The position numbers were made by a program, and so were the translations under genes. Source: Channallabes apus (Eukaryota > Chordata > Actinopteri > Siluriformes > Clariidae). From it: 64,000 nucleotides of DNA. Of the stretch, positions 59,620 to 64,000 are shown piece after piece. The DNA is taken from positions 32,841,380 to 32,905,379 of the forward strand of contig CM060124.1 in the NCBI GenBank assembly GCA_030522415.1, read 5' to 3'. The notes under the pieces were generated by a model. The model saw only the letters and a program-made list of their open reading frames with translations, searched no databases and had not been told where the DNA came from. How positions within the stretch are numbered: the stretch's first letter is position 1; every line of letters begins with the position of its first letter.

Positions 59620-59925
59620 CCTAGTGATGGGAAGTTCGAATCATTTTAGTGACTCGGTTCCTGAATCTTTTTTTGAGTCATTTCGTTCTTTTGATCAGAA
59701 ATAAATTAAAATGTTGCGTTTTCAATAAAAATACCCCCAATACGTCTACATACACAAATTTTGGCTATAGGTTTTGCGATGCTTTGCGCATGCGCGCCCA
59801 GTAGAACATGAAGGAATCACTCTCCGAGACGACTCGTTCATCTGAGTCATGTTAAAGATTCGTTGAAAAAGAACGAGTCGTTCCTGAGCGACCATCAGTA
59901 TTTTCCCCACACCGGGGTAAATGTG
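59620..59925. repeat. Interspersed repeat with AGTGATGGGAAGTTCG end
   Basis: AGTGATGGGAAGTTCGAATC at the left and GAACGAGTCGTTCCTGAGCG at the right, with GAACGA/TCGTTC words throughout; the sequence at 63478-63720 is a relative. It contains the palindrome TGCGCATGCGC at 59785-59795. Family not identified. Confidence 0.6.
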
Positions 59926-59999
59926 GAGTAGGAGGTAGTTAGGAGCTCATTCACACTTCCGGTTACTAACGTTTCTGTACATTCTGTACGTTCTGTAGG

Positions 60000-60240
60000 G
60001 CAGTGGTGGCTCAATCGGTTAAGGCTGTGGGTTTCTGGGTTACTGATCGGAAGGTCGGGGGTTCGAACCCCAGCATCGGCAAGTTGCCACTGTTGAGCCC
60101 TTGAGCAAGGCCCTTAACCCTATCTGCTCCAGGGGCGCTGTAAGCTGGCTGACCCTGCGCTCTGACCCCAGTTTCCTAATTGGGATATGCGAAGAAGACA
60201 TTTCGCTGTGCTGTAAAAAGTACATGTGACAATAATTGAA
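60000..60240 (+). mobile_element. tRNA-derived SINE (family 2)
   Basis: The head GTGGTGGCTCAATCGGTTAA has B box GGGTTCGAACCCC, the body TTGCCACTGTTGAGCCCTTG and CGCTGTGCTGTAAAAAGTAC, and a TTC-repeat tail (60242-60261). Confidence 0.9.
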
Positions 60241-60261
60241 TATTCTTCTTCTTCTTCTTCA

Positions 60262-61289
60262 TTAATACCTGCTGACCGGAAGTAGTGAAAACCGACACTG
60301 TGGACGTTCAGTGTTACTAGCAGAGCTGTTTGTGTTTATTAGCATCATCATAAATGTCATCAGAAACGCAGCTCATCACGTGTGTAAGCATTTCTGTATC
60401 AACTCCTCTGTGCACTGAATACTGCTGCACACACACACACACACACACACGAGAAGCACAAGATAGTCAAGCACACAAAAAGATGTAAAAACGTAGGAGT
60501 TTAAATTTGAGCAATAAAGCTTTTCCACCATAGTTTTCTGCTCTAAGTTTTTATTTTCCTCAACCTTGAGGCTCATTCATGACAATTTATGCAGAAACTC
60601 AAACGTTTCAAACAGTTTAAACTCGCCGTCAACCGAAGTCTGAGCTACCGAAGGCAGCATGGATTTATGGGCGTGGAAACGGAGTGCAAACATGTGGCAC
60701 TGCGCATGCGCAGATCCGGTAGTTAGCACAACTCGATGGGTAGCATGTTTGAATAGAACACCGGCCTCGGTCATAGCTGATGCTGCAGCTTCCCGTCCAC
60801 ATAGCAGAAAATGTCGGATGATGTTCAAAGGCGTGCTGACCCATAAAGGTGATGTAGAAAAAAAGACAGAAAGTGTTAAAAGGAGTTTTACACGGCTATT
60901 TGAGGCGTCTGCAGAGGTACGTACAAGGCAGAAGCAGAAGCCCTACTGGAACACATGAACACAAGAGTAACAGAAGTCAATAAAATGATGAAATAGAAAA
61001 CACAGTTAAACATCTAAACCCAGGGAAAAGCACCGGAATAGACCGGCTAACAAACCAAGTGTACAAGAAATTTACAACACAGCGAATAGCGGTTTTGAAA
61101 GCAATCTATGAATAAATTTTCAACTTAGAGAAACAATGAAAACAGGAACGATAAATCTGTAGGTAAGAAAAAAGGAGATAAAGCTGATCTTAAAAACCTC
61201 AGGCCAGTCACAAAGCTTAATACACATTTTAAAGTCTTAACAAAGTTTTACTGATTGAACCAATTGAAAAGAGTTTTTATCTGAAATGC
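60262..61289. other. Intron of the unrecognised gene, no exon called
   Basis: There is a CA run (60429-60450). The open frames at 60577-60828 (minus) and 60659-60958 (plus) overlap a GC-rich patch with TGCGCATGCGCA (60701-60712) and have no motif I recognise; the patch could be a relic promoter of a mobile element. Confidence 0.4.
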
Positions 61290-61560
61290 AGTGAAACCTC
61301 GGATTGCGAGTAACACAGTTTGCGAGTGTTCCGCAAGACGAGCAAAATGTTAAAAATAAATTTTGACTTAAATAACGAACGAGTCTTGGTTTACGAGTAC
61401 CGAGTATCATGTATCGCGCATGCGGCTCTTGTTTTGACGCGGAGCGTCACGTAATTACAGCTGAGCCAATGGTTTTCTCTCTTGTGCTGCGGAATTGTGG
61501 GTAACCGTCTCCCCTGCTGGGTCTTAGTGCTCGTCGAAAAGTGTCAAATACAAATATATG
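61290..61560. repeat. Interspersed repeat, GAAACCTCGGATTGCGAG
   Basis: The start GCAGTGAAACCTCGGATTGC and the words GCGAGTAACACAG and TTTACGAGTACCGAG look like the end of a dispersed vertebrate DNA repeat that I recall only vaguely. No coding. Confidence 0.4.
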
Positions 61561-61597
61561 TATGATGTTTTTTTAAAAACTGGTTTCAGAGAAGGTG

Positions 61598-62033
61598 TCA
61601 GGATTAACGTGTAGTAAGACGCAAGTGCAGATAAGCAAGACTAGTTTTATTAAACCAATTACCAAAACAAACACGGGTAGTTCGTACTCCGAAGTCAGAA
61701 ACAGACAACGGTCGGTCGATCTGCAAAACACACACACACTCGGAAACTCGCAATCAAAACTCGTAAACCAAAATACCAGAACAAAGTCATACACGGAAAA
61801 GCTAAAACAAATAAACACGGCTTGGTAACGTCCGGAAAAACTCACAGGAGCGTAAACTTCACAACGTTCCTCCATTACTGGGTCCTTTTTAAGCACCTGG
61901 GTAATCGGCTGCAGGTGTGTTTAGAGTTCAGGTGACGTGGAACGTGTGTCTGCTGGGAGTTGTAGTCCGTTTCTGCCGCGTCTGTATGTGGATACGGTCT
62001 TGTCTGTTTTGTCTTTTCTGCTGGCCTGACAGA
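61598..62033. repeat. Repeat with TGTCAGG/CCTGACA ends
   Basis: It begins GTGTCAGGATTAACG and ends TGCTGGCCTGACAG. The internal order (AGTAAGACGCAAGTGCAG, a TTTTATTAAA signal-like word, then GGGTCCTTTTTAAGCACCTG and GCTGCAGGTGTG) resembles a frequent teleost repeat. It could be a solo LTR on the minus strand or a non-autonomous DNA element. Confidence 0.45.
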
Positions 62034-62698
62034 AGGTTTTCTGGATAAAAATAATTTATAACGAGATCTTAACTTGTATTAAATGTAATGGACTTTTGAC
62101 TGAATGCTTTCCATCCACCAGATAGACAGGGACGCCCACTGTAAATAGACGGTATATACGTAATATACATCCACATATGGATTTATAAGCCAGCTAATGT
62201 GAGTATGCTAACCGCTAGTGCTTAGCATAGTAAACTAGCTTGTTTATTAATTCATATTTGGACACATACCTGATGTAAACAATTAGCTCCATTGTTTCTG
62301 TAAAATTCTTGTCCAAATATGGAGTTATAAGCAAGCTAATATCACTATGCTAACCCGATAGCTTACTGAAAGAGCTAATAGCAGACTATTAACGGTTGCC
62401 TAGCGCTAATTAGCCCTGAGCTCCTGTTACGGGATAATGTTACAGATGATGAATATATTGTTGTACGCAACTTATTGGAGCTTATCAGTGCTGTTGTAGT
62501 GCCGTATAATGTGTACTGGTGTATAATGTAGTGGCATTATCATAGATCTTCTGAATAGTTAGCCATGTGCTTACACAACGTACGTAACAGTCAAGAAAAG
62601 GGGCTTTTGTTCGGGTTCTGTCTATTCTATTATAAAGTCATTAAATGTGTGTTCATACGGCTTATAACATGTACGCTTGTGTGTTTTCCTTCTCACAG

Positions 62699-62771
62699 TG
62701 AGCTGTATGTAAATCATCCACTGTCTGTGTATCAGCTGATTTCTACACCAGCTTTACATCCTGAGCAGAAG
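62699..62771 (+). CDS. Second coding exon of the unrecognised gene
   Basis: Acceptor TTCTCACAG, then a 73-bp exon that, with two bases from the first exon, reads SELYVNHPLSVYQLISTPAL then HPEQK, and ends in phase 0 at AAG|GTCAGT. An alternative donor GTAAGG lies 12 bases on. The exon is compositionally coding-like and open only in the frame predicted by the first exon. The next exon is not certain: the acceptor at 63940-63941 gives an early stop in the expected frame but an open run in another. Confidence 0.5.
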
Positions 62772-63477
62772 GTCAGTGATAATGTAAGGCTTCACCTCTC
62801 TTTTCAGAAACATCACTGAGTACGTCTTAATCTGGGGACGGGGACACACGCGTCTCTCTCTTCATGGACATGATGTGTGTGTTCACACGTTAACAGTATG
62901 CAGTACTTAACGGTAAAAGCCATTCTCAAAATAAGGCACCTTGATTTTCACATCAAATGCTAAATGTACAGAGGTGTTCCTGAAAGTTCTCACTCACCTT
63001 CTGCTCAGGATGTAAAGCTCGTGCCACGGAGCTGATTGTTTACATCAGTGTGTTTAATGGTCTAAATGAGATGATATTCCTTTTAATGATTGACATTTAC
63101 ACTCGGCTCGGCATTTTCCCCAAACACTCCAATAGTATTAGCACCGCTACAAAGCTCTAAAGCTACTGTTTACTGCTCTAAACAGCAACGTCCAACTCAT
63201 TTCACATGTAGTATCTGGTAAGTGTTGCAGATTCACAATGATCACGCTATAATTCACTGTATATTCCACCATGATAAGTCCTGGAGCTGCACCGGCATGG
63301 TTCTGTGTTCACCGTGTCCTCGTCAGCCTCCAAATCCCGTAGTGCCTTGCGCATTAGCTTTAGCATTTAGCTCGCAACTTAAATGAGAAAGAGAGCTGCG
63401 CATACACGGAAAAAAACCAGCACACACAAGGGAAAAATCTTACATATATACTGGAGAGATGCTTTGACCTTCTGGAC
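62772..63477. other. Intron sequence, nothing recognised
   Basis: Non-repetitive by eye. No exon with supporting motifs. Confidence 0.4.
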
Positions 63478-63720
63478 TAGTGATGGGTCGTTGATGAACG
63501 ATTTGTTCTGTTTGAACGAGTCTTTAACGTGCCTCAGAAGAACGAGTATCTCGGAGAGTGATAGTGAACCTCCGTAGGTTATGTACAGGACACAGAAATA
63601 AGTCGTCACCTTCGAGTCTTTTGGTCCGAATCGTTCGTTCTTTTGTCACGTGACTCCCATAGACGCTATGCGGTGCAATAGATTCAAAAGAACCAACGAC
63701 TTGGACCAGAAGATACAGTA
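63478..63720. repeat. Interspersed repeat related to 59620-59925
   Basis: CTAGTGATGGGTCGTTGATG and GAACGA/TCGTTC words (for example CCGAATCGTTCGTTCTTTTG) match the style and parts of the copy at 59620. No coding. Confidence 0.55.
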
Positions 63721-64000
63721 TGATGGTGAGCTGCTCGTTCTGTTTATTATAATATGTCCTTAGCTGCCTTGTAATATTTACTGGAATTAGAGCCAAAATT
63801 TGTGTGTGTGGACGTGTTGGGGGTCTTTTTTTCGTCCTTTGCTGATGTGAGGTCTCTTTAAATGATTTTAATATGTTGGTCACTTTTTAACGTAGTTTAA
63901 GTCATTTCAAATATTCTTAGTTGTGTTTATGTCCTCGGCAGGTTAGTAATTTCACCCATCAGGAACCTGCTGATGAAGACAAAGTTTAAAGAAACCATTT

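Noticed and set aside
61573..61896. 107-codon minus-strand frame
   Set aside because: It lies wholly inside the TGTCAGG/CCTGACA repeat and has no motif.

Overview
This window is vertebrate DNA, almost certainly from a ray-finned fish. The evidence is introns with GT/AG borders, a complete eight-exon carbonic anhydrase IV-type gene, exons of a myotubularin-related (MTMR4-like) gene, and a repeat load typical of teleosts: Tc1-like elements, L2-type LINEs, tRNA-derived SINEs, hAT, PIF/Harbinger, piggyBac and CACTG-terminated elements. A catfish-like genome is plausible, but nothing here fixes the species. There are no bacterial features.

Positions 1-36,500 are a nest of mobile elements. A broken SAMD3-like gene (755-6863) carries a CACTG element (2350-5577) in an intron. 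That element holds an L2 fragment, and the L2 holds a Tc1 element. Next comes a piggyBac transposase cut in two (7151-7368 and 35869-36223). Between the halves lies a 28.5-kb unit (7369-35866) with CACTG-type ends and a TA target duplication. It carries a C2H2/tnp2-like transposase pseudogene (26.8-30.5 kb) and, downstream on the same strand, a PB1/SAMD3-like gene (33.7-34.9 kb). The unit has itself been invaded by another CACTG element, a Harbinger element with an intact Myb-like gene, two copies of a hAT family with 6-bp target duplications, an inverted duplication, an L1 fragment, four Tc1 elements and two non-autonomous elements. Several insertion events can be ordered because empty sites survive in the same window.

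Positions 36,500-64,000 look like host DNA with scattered repeats. A CA4-like gene runs on the minus strand (39,651-47,587). It encodes a signal peptide, a full carbonic anhydrase fold and a GPI-type tail, but two of the three zinc histidines are replaced (by Asp and Gln), so it is predicted not to be catalytic. Just upstream of its putative TATA box is a 2.85-kb minisatellite of 33-bp units, part of which is a 1322-bp higher-order duplication. Beyond it are decayed 3' exons of an MTMR4-like gene on the minus strand. CA4 and MTMR4 are near neighbours on human 17q22-q23 (recalled, not checked). The window ends with two exons of an unrecognised plus-strand gene (59,464-59,576 and 62,699-62,771) among repeats.
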